This document shows, one piece after another, positions 1 through 6,277 of a stretch of DNA of 8,850 nt. The first letter of the stretch is position 1, and every line of letters starts with the position of its first letter. Source of the DNA: Gemmatimonadaceae bacterium (GTDB lineage: Bacteria > Gemmatimonadota > Gemmatimonadetes > Gemmatimonadales > Gemmatimonadaceae); NCBI GenBank assembly GCA_025356185.1, contig JANXUN010000250.1:1-8850 (forward strand). Reading direction: 5' to 3'. Position numbers and translations under genes: made by a program. The notes under the pieces are model-generated. The model searched no databases and was not told the DNA's origin. It worked only from the letters and a program-made list of their open reading frames with translations.

Positions 1-1
1 C

Positions 2-97
2 TTGCGCGCGAGGCTGCGTCCGGGAATCGTGTGGACGGGGGCGAGGGCCGCGACTGTGCTGGGACTCATCTGGATACAGACGACCGAACCCGCGTGA
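2..97 (+). CDS. C-terminal end of an unidentified, probably membrane, protein (5' end outside window)
   Basis: An open frame runs from the window edge to a TGA at 95-97. The visible 31 residues have basic residues (RARLRPG) followed by a short hydrophobic stretch (ATVLGLIWI) and a polar end, TTEPA. This looks like the last membrane helix of an integral membrane protein. It lies 46 nt upstream of the persulfide dioxygenase-like gene on the same strand. Sulfur-handling membrane proteins are often encoded next to such genes, but too little sequence is present to name a family. The frame used by the downstream gene is also open back to the window edge, so choosing this frame rests on the hydrophobic character and the nearby stop only. 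Confidence 0.35.
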   Translation: MRARLRPGIVWTGARAATVLGLIWIQTTEPA

Positions 98-131
98 GGG
101 CATCGGTCACCGTGCCGAGTGCAACGCCGGA

Positions 132-137
132 TATATT
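132..137 (+). promoter_or_regulatory. Putative -10 element of a leaderless promoter for the persulfide dioxygenase-like gene
   Basis: TATATT lies exactly 6 nt before the ATG at 144, so transcription would start at or next to the start codon. There is no convincing -35 hexamer at 16-18 bp spacing and no Shine-Dalgarno sequence. The same TANATT-6 nt-ATG arrangement occurs before the genes starting at 4822 (-) and 8797 (-), which supports it. No transcript data are available. Confidence 0.45.
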
Positions 138-143
138 GGACGC

Positions 144-1610
144 ATGTTCTTCCGCCAGTTCTACCACCAGCCGCTGGCGCAGGCCAGCTACCTCATTGGC
201 TGCCAGATGACCGGGGATGCCGTGGTCATCGACGCCAATCGCGACGTGGCGCAGTATCTCGAGGTCGCCGCCGAAGAAGGGTTGCGCGTTACTCACGTCA
301 CCGAAACACACATCCACGCCGACTTCGTGTCGGGTTCGCGCGAGCTGGCGGCCGTCAGTGGCGCCCAGTTGTATCTGTCGGCCGAGGGCGGCGAGGCATG
401 GCAGTACCGTTTTGCTCAGGCGGCAAACGCGAGGTTAGTGCGCGACGGTGATGTGATTCGCGTGGGCAACGTGACGCTCATCGTGATACATACGCCTGGT
501 CACACGCCTGAGCATCTGTCGTTCATTGTCGAAGACACGCCGCGCTCGGCTGGCCCGATGGGCATCGTCACGGGCGATTTTGTGTTTGTCGGCGACGTTG
601 GGCGTCCGGATTTGCTGGAGCGAGCCGCCGGAGTCGCCAATACGATGGACGACGCCGCGCATCAGCTCTTTCAGTCGCTCAAACGTTTTCACGCACTCCC
701 AGACCATTTGCAGCTGTGGCCAGGCCATGGTGCAGGCTCTGCGTGCGGCAAAGCGTTGGGCGCCGTGCCATCGAGTACGGTGGGCTACGAAAAGTTGTCG
801 AATTGGGGCGTGAGTGAAGACAACGAAGCGTTGTTTGTTGCTGCGGTCTTGGACGGACAGCCCGAACCGCCGCGCTACTTCGCCGACATGAAGCGTATGA
901 ATCGTGACGGGCCCGTCGCATTGGGCCACATGCCGATGCCAAAGCAGCTGCGAGCAGGAGCGACCATCGATGTTGCGCCGGACGTATGGCTCATTGACGT
1001 CCGACGCGCGAACGCGTTTGCCGCGGCGCACATTCCGTCATCGCTGTCGCTTCCATTTGGCAAATCCTTCACGACGTGGGCGGGTTCCATCGTGCCCATT
1101 ACGTCGCACGTTGTCCTCCTCGCCGTAACTGCAGCCGATGCGACCGCTGCAGCGCACGAACTTGCGATGATCGGTCTCGATCAGGTTGACGGTTGGCTGC
1201 AAGTCGATGAAGCCATCGCTGCGTGGCGCGCGTCAGGGCGCACCACTGCGAGCGTCGCGCAAGCGGATGCCTCAACTGTCGCCGCATTGCCGTCCACCGC
1301 GCACACGATTGTCGACGTACGCGGTGAGAGCGAGTGGAGTGCGGGTCACATCGACGGTGCGCTGCATGTACCGCTCGGCGCACTTGCATCACGGTTGAAC
1401 GACCTGCCCACCGGCCCACTGGTGTTGCAATGTCAGGGCGGAACTCGGTCGGCGGTCGCGAGCAGTTTGCTAAAGCGGTTAGGTCGACATGACGTGACCA
1501 ATCTTTCTGGTGGCTACGACTCGTGGATTGGCGCGGCGGCGCGCGCATCGAGCAGTTTACGAACTCTCGACAGCAGTGTGCTTTCGGTAAATGGCTTCTC
1601 GAGCAGCTGA
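144..1610 (+). CDS. MBL-fold persulfide dioxygenase/rhodanese fusion (CstB-like)
   Basis: The 488-residue protein probably oxidises low-molecular-weight persulfides in the cytoplasm and transfers sulfane sulfur, so it handles sulfide-derived stress. The metallo-beta-lactamase domain (about 1-240) has THIHADF (H56, H58, D60), TPGHTPEH (H120), TGD (D145) and GRPD (153-156). H56, H120 and D145 match the 2-His-1-carboxylate mononuclear iron site of ETHE1-type dioxygenases. The usual second-metal His after HADx is Phe, as in this branch. C201 in GAGSACGK corresponds, from memory, to the active-site Cys of S. aureus CstB. Rhodanese-like domain 1 (about 262-365) has no catalytic Cys. Domain 2 (about 385-465) has C430 in the loop CQGGTR. 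The start MFFRQFYHQPLAQASYLIG is typical of the family. The last 25 residues are Ser-rich and antisense to the convergent kinase gene, so the C-terminus is longer than the domain needs. Confidence 0.93.
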   Translation: MFFRQFYHQPLAQASYLIGCQMTGDAVVIDANRDVAQYLEVAAEEGLRVTHVTETHIHADFVSGSRELAAVSGAQLYLSAEGGEAWQYRFAQAANARLVRDGDVIRVGNVTLIVIHTPGHTPEHLSFIVEDTPRSAGPMGIVTGDFVFVGDVGRPDLLERAAGVANTMDDAAHQLFQSLKRFHALPDHLQLWPGHGAGSACGKALGAVPSSTVGYEKLSNWGVSEDNEALFVAAVLDGQPEPPRYFADMKRMNRDGPVALGHMPMPKQLRAGATIDVAPDVWLIDVRRANAFAAAHIPSSLSLPFGKSFTTWAGSIVPITSHVVLLAVTAADATAAAHELAMIGLDQVDGWLQVDEAIAAWRASGRTTASVAQADASTVAALPSTAHTIVDVRGESEWSAGHIDGALHVPLGALASRLNDLPTGPLVLQCQGGTRSAVASSLLKRLGRHDVTNLSGGYDSWIGAAARASSSLRTLDSSVLSVNGFSSS

Positions 1611-2734
1611 ACGCCTTCAGCCACGAAGCCTTGGCTTAGGACCGTGTCAGCCGAGTAGCCAGACATATACAGCACGCTGATGTCGGGACGCGCAGCACGA
1701 ACTTGTTCCGCGACCACGCGACCGTTCGTGTGCGGCAACACGACATCTGTGAGCAGAAGATCAATGCGATCGGCAAACTGCGCGGATGCGCGCACGGCTT
1801 GCTCACCGTCGGCCGCCACGAGCACCGTATAGCCTCGCCGCTGCAGCATGGTGCGTGCGACGTCGCGCACTGCCGTTTCGTCTTCAACAATGAGAATCGT
1901 TTCGGTCCCGCCGTCAGGTAACGCGACACACGGTGAGGCGGTAATTGTCGAGCGCGTCGCAGCGGGCAGAAACACTTTGAATGTCGTGCCCACTCCTCGC
2001 TCGCTGTTCAGCCACACATGTCCGTCACTTTGGCGCACGACACCGTACACGGTGCTGAGTCCCAGGCCGACACCGCTAGCCTTTGTGGTAAAATACGGCT
2101 CAAAGATGCGATTACGCATTTCACAATCCATGCCTTGGCCGGTATCGGATACACTCACGCAAATGTATTGACCAGGCGGCATTCCCTCGACGCGTGCCGT
2201 ATACGATTCGCCGGCGGTGACGACTCCAGTTTCAATGGTGACAACGCCGCCGTCGGGCATCGCGTCACCCGCGTTTACCACCAAGTTGAGTAAGACCTGC
2301 TCCAGTTGCGACGGGTCGGCGTACACGTCCGGCAACGGCACTTCCAACACCGTGCGAATGTGCACGCGCGAATCGACCGCGCGCCGCAAGAGCGGTTCGG
2401 CGTCGACGATGAGCGCGTTCAGGTCGACGAGTATCGGGCACATGATTTGTCGCCTGCTAAACGCCAGCAGCTGCTTGGTCAGTAGCGAGGCGCGATCCGC
2501 CGCCGTTTTTATTTGCAGCGCGTCGCGACGCGACTCCGAGTCGCTGGGCAACTCCAGCAGCAGCAACTCGCTGAAGCCGATGATCGCGGTGAGCACGTTG
2601 TTAAAATCGTGCGCGACGCTGCCAGCGAGTCGGCCCATCGCTTCCAACATGTGTGAGTGCGCCTGCTGCTCAGACGCAAACTGCTCGTCCAAAACCGGGC
2701 GCAGCGCAGCTGCGCCCGTCTTGTTGATCGGCAT
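1514..2734 (-). CDS. Soluble hybrid histidine kinase (HisKA-HATPase-REC) without a sensor domain
   Basis: The 406-residue signalling protein autophosphorylates on His and can pass phosphate to its own receiver. Counting from the ATG at 2734: a 30-residue charged lead-in; HisKA with H42 in VAHDFNN; HATPase_c with an N-box (N154 in NLVVNAGDAM), G1 box DTGQGM (D197), F-box FEPYFTTK and G2 box GVGLGLS; then REC (about 279-396) with acidic pair E284/D285, acceptor D330, S358 and K380 in EKPF. All catalytic residues look intact. There is no transmembrane segment, PAS or GAF domain, although this kinase family usually has PAS before the HisKA, so the input must come from a partner or the gene has lost its 5' part. 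An ATG at 2743 also exists, but AGGA sits directly against it and 9 nt from the ATG at 2734, which favours 2734. It lies 99 nt downstream of the peptidase gene on the same strand. Confidence 0.93.
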   Translation of the reverse strand: MPINKTGAAALRPVLDEQFASEQQAHSHMLEAMGRLAGSVAHDFNNVLTAIIGFSELLLLELPSDSESRRDALQIKTAADRASLLTKQLLAFSRRQIMCPILVDLNALIVDAEPLLRRAVDSRVHIRTVLEVPLPDVYADPSQLEQVLLNLVVNAGDAMPDGGVVTIETGVVTAGESYTARVEGMPPGQYICVSVSDTGQGMDCEMRNRIFEPYFTTKASGVGLGLSTVYGVVRQSDGHVWLNSERGVGTTFKVFLPAATRSTITASPCVALPDGGTETILIVEDETAVRDVARTMLQRRGYTVLVAADGEQAVRASAQFADRIDLLLTDVVLPHTNGRVVAEQVRAARPDISVLYMSGYSADTVLSQGFVAEGVQLLEKPFTESTLLSRVRKLLDARAAAPIHES

Positions 2735-2743
2735 CGGTGCCAT

Positions 2744-2747
2744 TCCT
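2744..2747 (-). promoter_or_regulatory. Shine-Dalgarno AGGA for the hybrid kinase
   Basis: On the minus strand AGGA is followed by ATGGCACCG and then ATG at 2734. The spacing of 9 nt suits the second ATG. The first ATG (2743) directly abuts AGGA and would be a poor initiation site. This site decides the start used for the kinase and contrasts with the genes that have no ribosome-binding site. Confidence 0.5.
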
Positions 2748-2750
2748 ACT

Positions 2751-2765
2751 GTCGCGAGTCGCGAC
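2751..2765. repeat. 15-bp inverted repeat upstream of the kinase gene
   Basis: GTCGCGA and TCGCGAC are perfect inverse complements around a single G. The site lies 3 nt upstream of the AGGA of the kinase gene, inside the 99-nt gap between peptidase and kinase. It could be an operator for a dimeric regulator or a small RNA hairpin near the ribosome-binding site. No second copy was seen in the window. Short GC-rich palindromes also arise by chance. Confidence 0.35.
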
Positions 2766-2833
2766 CGATCACCTCAGCGACCTACGTTGATCGCTAACCG
2801 TGCCCTACACTACACGTTCACCTACGGATTGAC

Positions 2834-4822
2834 CTACGGCCGCGTTGGCGGCGTGCCCCACGTGTTGTTGCCGCGATCGACGTCAATCAATCGATGATCG
2901 GGATCAAGCTCGACTCGTACAAGCGACTTTTTGGTGAACGCATACTGTCGAATATACTGCCGACTGTTAGTGCTCCACACCTCGGCCGGATAATTATAGT
3001 CTTCGCTCGTGCCATCGGAAAATGTCAGGCGCGCCCGAATGGGGAGGACGCCGCGCTCCCGATTTCCAAACGCGATGAGCACCTTGCTCGTGTCGCCGAC
3101 GGTGCGCGTGATCACGGTATCGACGCTCTGGTCAAAGCGTGAATTCTCGACAAACCACTCGCGCCAAAACCAGTCGAGTCGACGTCCACCAACATCTTCC
3201 ATAGTGCGGAAAAAGTCGGTGGGCGTTGGATGTTTGAACGCCCAACGTTTGATGTACGTGCGAAATGCGTCATCAAACGCCTCTGGCCCCATAATTTCCT
3301 GTCGCAGCAGCTGAAGCCCGACGCTGGGCTTGGTGTACTGCGCTTCACCGAGCAGGCGCGGATTGATTCGATCTGGTCCGATGTTGACCGGCTTATCGAC
3401 CCCCGCCTTCATCGCCTCTTCGATACCGCGGCGTTCTTCGGCGGCACGCGCCATCTGATCGCCCTTTTCGGGATAACGGCGCGCTTCGGAAAACGTGTTG
3501 ATGAAGGTGTTAAAGCCCTCGTCTTGCCACATGTAAACGCGTTCGTTGCTGCCAACGATCATCGGAAACCACATGTGTCCGATTTCGTGCGTGACGACGT
3601 TGTACAGATCGTATTTGTCGTCACTTTTGTTTTCCATCGCGATCATCGGATATTCCATCCCGCTAATCGGCCCTTCAACCGCCGAAATGTGCGGCCACGG
3701 ATACGGGAACCACCGCTCGGTGTATTCCATGATCGACATGCGCGACTGATCGGCCGCATCTTTCCAGTTGTCGACTGCGCTGTTGCGGTAGTAGGCATAC
3801 GCCATCGCGCCCTTGTAGCTCGACGCATCCCATTGGAACGCAGGGCTCGCGGCCCACACTGCGTCGCGCACGTTCTTCGACGCGAACTTCCACGTCAGCA
3901 TACCGGTCGTTTTTGGACGCGCGGCGCCGCTCACCAACTCTTCGTTGGTGATTAAACGAACTACCGTGTCAGACTTTGCGGCGATGGCGTGGCGCGCGAT
4001 CGTGGTTGGTGTCAGCACCTGCGCCATGTTCGTGAGCGCGCCGGTCGCGGCGACGATATAGCCCGCGGGTACGGTGATTGAGAGATTGTAGTCGCCGTAG
4101 TCGAGATAAAATTCACCTTGACCTAAATACGGCTCCATGTTCCATCCCCGCACATCGTCGTACACGACAAGCCGCGGATACCACTGCGCAATTTCATAAA
4201 GCGCGCCGTCACGGCCCATGCGATCGGCACCGTGCTCGGGAACTGGAAAGCTCCAGGCCATCTCAATGGTAGCGGTCTTACCAGGCGCCAACGGCTCTGC
4301 CAGGTCCACCTTCATGACGGTTTCGTTCGGACGCTTCACGAGAGCGACTCGTTTCGCTGCGGCACCGGGCGTGCCAACGAGTTGGTCCAGCTTTGTAAAC
4401 GTGTAGCCACCTTCAAATCCGCGTGCGCCAAAGCGCGAATCCTGCGGAAAGATGTACGAGTTCAGCGACTTGTCTTTGAATGCATTCTGCTCGGTTTGCA
4501 GCCAAATGAATCGCAGCGTATCCGGCGAATGGTTGGTGTATTTGAGCGTCATTTCGCCGCTCACCTTTTTCGACGCTGTATCGAGCGTGGCGGAAAGCGT
4601 GTAGTCTGCGCGGTTCTGCCAGTAGCGCGATCCGGGCGCACCGCTGCCGGCACGCTGCTCGTTCGCGGTCGGCAACGCGAGAGGTGCGAAGATCGACGTG
4701 TCAGCGACGGACAGCGGACGGGCGGGCGTCGTTGGTGTTTGCGCTGACAGCGCGACTGGCAAAACACACGCCAGAACCATTGTGGGCCACGCGGACAGCG
4801 GGCGGCGGGGTAAGGTAAGCAT
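2834..4822 (-). CDS. Secreted M1-family zinc metallopeptidase
   Basis: The 662-residue gluzincin aminopeptidase-like enzyme probably trims peptides outside the cytoplasm. A signal peptide covers about 1-27 (RR, hydrophobic core, cleavage near ALSA-Q). The beta-rich N-terminal M1 domain follows, then the catalytic domain with GMEYP (388-392, the GAMEN-type substrate loop), HEIGH (H412, E413, H416) and a third zinc ligand, E435 in WQDEGF, 18 residues after the second His as the family requires. Y496 in QYTKP is the likely transition-state Tyr. The C-terminal part (about 560-662) is a beta domain ending in PDHRLIDVD, common in bacterial members. C19 could be read as a weak lipobox, but the hydrophobic run before it is short, so signal peptidase I processing is more likely. 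No Shine-Dalgarno is visible; TAGATT lies 6 nt before the ATG. The kinase gene follows on the same strand. Confidence 0.95.
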   Translation of the reverse strand: MLTLPRRPLSAWPTMVLACVLPVALSAQTPTTPARPLSVADTSIFAPLALPTANEQRAGSGAPGSRYWQNRADYTLSATLDTASKKVSGEMTLKYTNHSPDTLRFIWLQTEQNAFKDKSLNSYIFPQDSRFGARGFEGGYTFTKLDQLVGTPGAAAKRVALVKRPNETVMKVDLAEPLAPGKTATIEMAWSFPVPEHGADRMGRDGALYEIAQWYPRLVVYDDVRGWNMEPYLGQGEFYLDYGDYNLSITVPAGYIVAATGALTNMAQVLTPTTIARHAIAAKSDTVVRLITNEELVSGAARPKTTGMLTWKFASKNVRDAVWAASPAFQWDASSYKGAMAYAYYRNSAVDNWKDAADQSRMSIMEYTERWFPYPWPHISAVEGPISGMEYPMIAMENKSDDKYDLYNVVTHEIGHMWFPMIVGSNERVYMWQDEGFNTFINTFSEARRYPEKGDQMARAAEERRGIEEAMKAGVDKPVNIGPDRINPRLLGEAQYTKPSVGLQLLRQEIMGPEAFDDAFRTYIKRWAFKHPTPTDFFRTMEDVGGRRLDWFWREWFVENSRFDQSVDTVITRTVGDTSKVLIAFGNRERGVLPIRARLTFSDGTSEDYNYPAEVWSTNSRQYIRQYAFTKKSLVRVELDPDHRLIDVDRGNNTWGTPPTRP

Positions 4823-4827
4823 ATGAT
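4822..4827 (+). promoter_or_regulatory. Possible -10 element for argJ
   Basis: TATGAT on the plus strand is one mismatch from TATAAT and overlaps the start codon of the divergent peptidase gene. It would give an argJ leader of about 86 nt. No -35 is recognisable at the expected distance. argJ lacks the TANATT-6 nt-ATG signal seen at three other genes, so this is only the best candidate in the 97-nt divergent gap, which otherwise shows nothing clear. Confidence 0.2.
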
Positions 4828-4828
4828 G

Positions 4829-4834
4829 AATCTA
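4829..4834 (-). promoter_or_regulatory. Putative -10 element of a leaderless promoter for the M1 peptidase
   Basis: Read on the minus strand, TAGATT is followed by CATCAT and the ATG, giving exactly 6 nt between hexamer and start codon. No Shine-Dalgarno or clear -35 is present. The arrangement matches those at 132-137 (+) and 8804-8809 (-). Confidence 0.45.
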
Positions 4835-4919
4835 GCGGGCCGGTACCTAAAAATTGGAGCGGCGAGCTATCAAGCCAAAGGCGCTGGCGGCAGGGGCGCG
4901 GGCTACTCAGTTTACCCCG

Positions 4920-6101
4920 ATGAATTCAGGAAGCGTTTTTTTTCACTCCACGCCGGTATTTCCCCGCGGCTTTCGCTGCGCGAGCCGGAACGTCGGACTT
5001 AAGCCGAGCGCACGCGACCTCACGCTGTTTGCGAGCGATGTCGACGCGGCCGCGGCGGCTGTGTTTACGCGCAATCATTTCCCCGGCGCGCCGGTCATAC
5101 TGGGGCGAGAAACGATGCGCGGCGGTGTGCTGCGCGCCATTATCGCGAACTCCAAAGTCAGCAACGTCGCGACTGGCTTGCCCGGTCTCGAGAATGCGCG
5201 CCGTATGGCGTCCGCGGCAGCGAGTGAATTGGGCACGTCTCCCAATCGGGTTTTAGTGAGTTCCACCGGTGTGATTGGCGTACCACTACCCATTGAAAAA
5301 ATCGTAACTGGTGTGGTCGGCATGTCGGGCGAGTTGCAGGGTGATCCGATGGTGGGCGCCGAGGGGATCATGACCACCGACACTTACCCCAAGGCGATCT
5401 CTGCTGCGGTGGGTGACGCGACGATCACGTGGGTCGCGAAAGGTTCGGGGATGATTGAGCCGAACATGGCGACCATGCTCTCGTACATCTTTACCGATGC
5501 GGCGTTTGATGCGCCGACGCTGGATCGAATGTTGCGCGCCGCTGTCGCACCGTCATTCAATTCACTATCGGTGGACACCGACACGAGTACGTCGGATACG
5601 TGCGTGATGATGGCAAACGGTTTAGCGGGCGATGTTGATGAAACGCAATTCTTTGCGGTTTTACGCGACGGATGCATCAGGATGACGGAGATTCTTGCGC
5701 GCGATGGTGAAGGTGCCAAGCACATGATTCGTGTGACCGTCGACGGTGCACTGAGCGATCACGAAGCGCACGTCGTGGCGAAGTCGATTGTGAACTCGCC
5801 ACTAGTGAAGACGATGGTGCACGGCGCCGATCCGAACGTCGGCCGGCTGCTGATGGCCATTGGCAAGTGCTTTGACTGTACGATTGTTCCGACAACGACT
5901 GGCGCGTCGATTAACGGATTTCCGGTTGTCGCGCGCGGCGAACGGTTGTCGTTCGACGATGCGATCGTCCGCGAGACACTGTCTCGCGACGTCGTGGATA
6001 TCGCGGTGTCACTCGGCGTTGGGCAAGGTTTTGCCCGCGTGTTCGGATGTGATTTGACGGCGGGGTACGTCGAGGAGAACGCCGCGTATTACTCGTCCTA
6101 A
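4920..6101 (+). CDS. argJ: Bifunctional glutamate N-acetyltransferase/ornithine acetyltransferase ArgJ
   Basis: ArgJ moves acetyl from N-acetylornithine to glutamate in the cyclic arginine pathway; bifunctional forms can also use acetyl-CoA. The 393-residue protein, about the family's usual length, has STGVIG (T116-G117, oxyanion hole), TTDTYPK (152-158), KGSGMIEPNMATML with the autocleavage site A184/T185 (Thr becomes the N-terminal nucleophile of the beta chain), DGEGA (E264) and HGADPNVGR (301-309). V307 is at a position that is often Trp. It ends YVEENAAYYSS. The frame also opens at a TTG at 4854, but the 22 extra residues do not look like ArgJ and overlap the divergent promoter region, so the ATG at 4920 is preferred; neither has a Shine-Dalgarno. 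No other arg gene is in the window. Whether it is bifunctional cannot be told from sequence alone. The final A of its TAA is the first base of the heptad array. Confidence 0.96.
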   Translation: MNSGSVFFHSTPVFPRGFRCASRNVGLKPSARDLTLFASDVDAAAAAVFTRNHFPGAPVILGRETMRGGVLRAIIANSKVSNVATGLPGLENARRMASAAASELGTSPNRVLVSSTGVIGVPLPIEKIVTGVVGMSGELQGDPMVGAEGIMTTDTYPKAISAAVGDATITWVAKGSGMIEPNMATMLSYIFTDAAFDAPTLDRMLRAAVAPSFNSLSVDTDTSTSDTCVMMANGLAGDVDETQFFAVLRDGCIRMTEILARDGEGAKHMIRVTVDGALSDHEAHVVAKSIVNSPLVKTMVHGADPNVGRLLMAIGKCFDCTIVPTTTGASINGFPVVARGERLSFDDAIVRETLSRDVVDIAVSLGVGQGFARVFGCDLTAGYVEENAAYYSS

Positions 6102-6177
6102 GACTGGAGACGGGAGACGGGAGACTTCCTGCAGGAGACGGGAGAATCGAGACGAGAGACGAAGGACCGGAGACGGA
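6101..6177. repeat. Heptad tandem array, purine-rich on + (11 units)
   Basis: Eleven consecutive 7-bp slots fill 77 nt without a phase error. Typical units are AGACGGG (6108, 6115, 6136), AGACGAG (6150), AGACGAA (6157) and AGACGGA (6171). Variant slots are AGACTGG (6101), AGACTTC (6122), CTGCAGG (6129), AGAATCG (6143) and GGACCGG (6164). The array begins on the last base of the argJ stop codon. It forms the left arm of a hairpin with the next array. Confidence 0.9.
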
Positions 6178-6254
6178 TGCGTCTTTCGTCTCCCGTCTTT
6201 CGTCTTTCGTCTTTCGTCTCCCGTCTCCCGTCTCCCGCGTTAAGTCTCCCGTCT
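6101..6254. repeat. Long imperfect inverted repeat/hairpin between convergent genes
   Basis: Bases 6101-6175 pair with 6254-6180 in one continuous register around a 4-nt loop (GATG, 6176-6179). By hand count, 49 of 75 positions are Watson-Crick and 9 are G-U in the plus-strand RNA; most mismatches cluster at the CTGCAGG slot and near 6112-6117. Transcripts from either side (argJ on +, dehydrogenase on -) could fold here, so it may serve as a two-way terminator or 3'-end stabiliser. There is no U-tract after it, so it is not a classical intrinsic terminator. Confidence 0.7.
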
Positions 6255-6277
6255 CCCGTCTCCCTTCTCCAGTCTCC
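6180..6277. repeat. Heptad tandem array, pyrimidine-rich on + (14 units), inverse of the neighbouring array
   Basis: Fourteen 7-bp slots fill exactly 98 nt. In order they are CGTCTTT, CGTCTCC, CGTCTTT three times, CGTCTCC three times, the degenerate slot CGCGTTA (6236-6242), AGTCTCC, CGTCTCC twice, CTTCTCC and AGTCTCC. The degenerate slot supplies the stop codon (TAA on -) of the dehydrogenase gene, and slots 10-14 encode the end of that protein. Phase is kept through the variant slot, so units seem to have changed by point mutation rather than by indels. Confidence 0.92.

Noticed and set aside
3..143. Upstream extension of the dioxygenase-like gene to the window edge
   Set aside because: The frame is open, but the ATG at 144 gives the family's usual N-terminus and the upstream translation is Cys/Arg/Gly-rich without similarity to the fold.
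312..323. Loss of function from HADF in place of HADH in the metallo-beta-lactamase motif
   Set aside because: The missing His binds the second metal in two-metal hydrolases; mononuclear iron dioxygenases use the other ligands, which are all present.
2217..2897. 226-codon open frame on + across the kinase 5' end and the intergenic gap
   Set aside because: Ser/Arg/Thr-rich composition with no motif; it is antisense to the kinase's catalytic boxes, which are clearly the coding strand.
3230..3955. 241-codon open frame on + inside the M1 peptidase gene
   Set aside because: It is antisense to the conserved catalytic region of the peptidase, is rich in Arg/His/Val as expected of a GC-rich shadow frame, and shows no domain or initiation signal.
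4854..4919. TTG start for argJ, adding 22 residues
   Set aside because: The added residues do not resemble ArgJ, no Shine-Dalgarno supports TTG, and the stretch is in the divergent promoter region.
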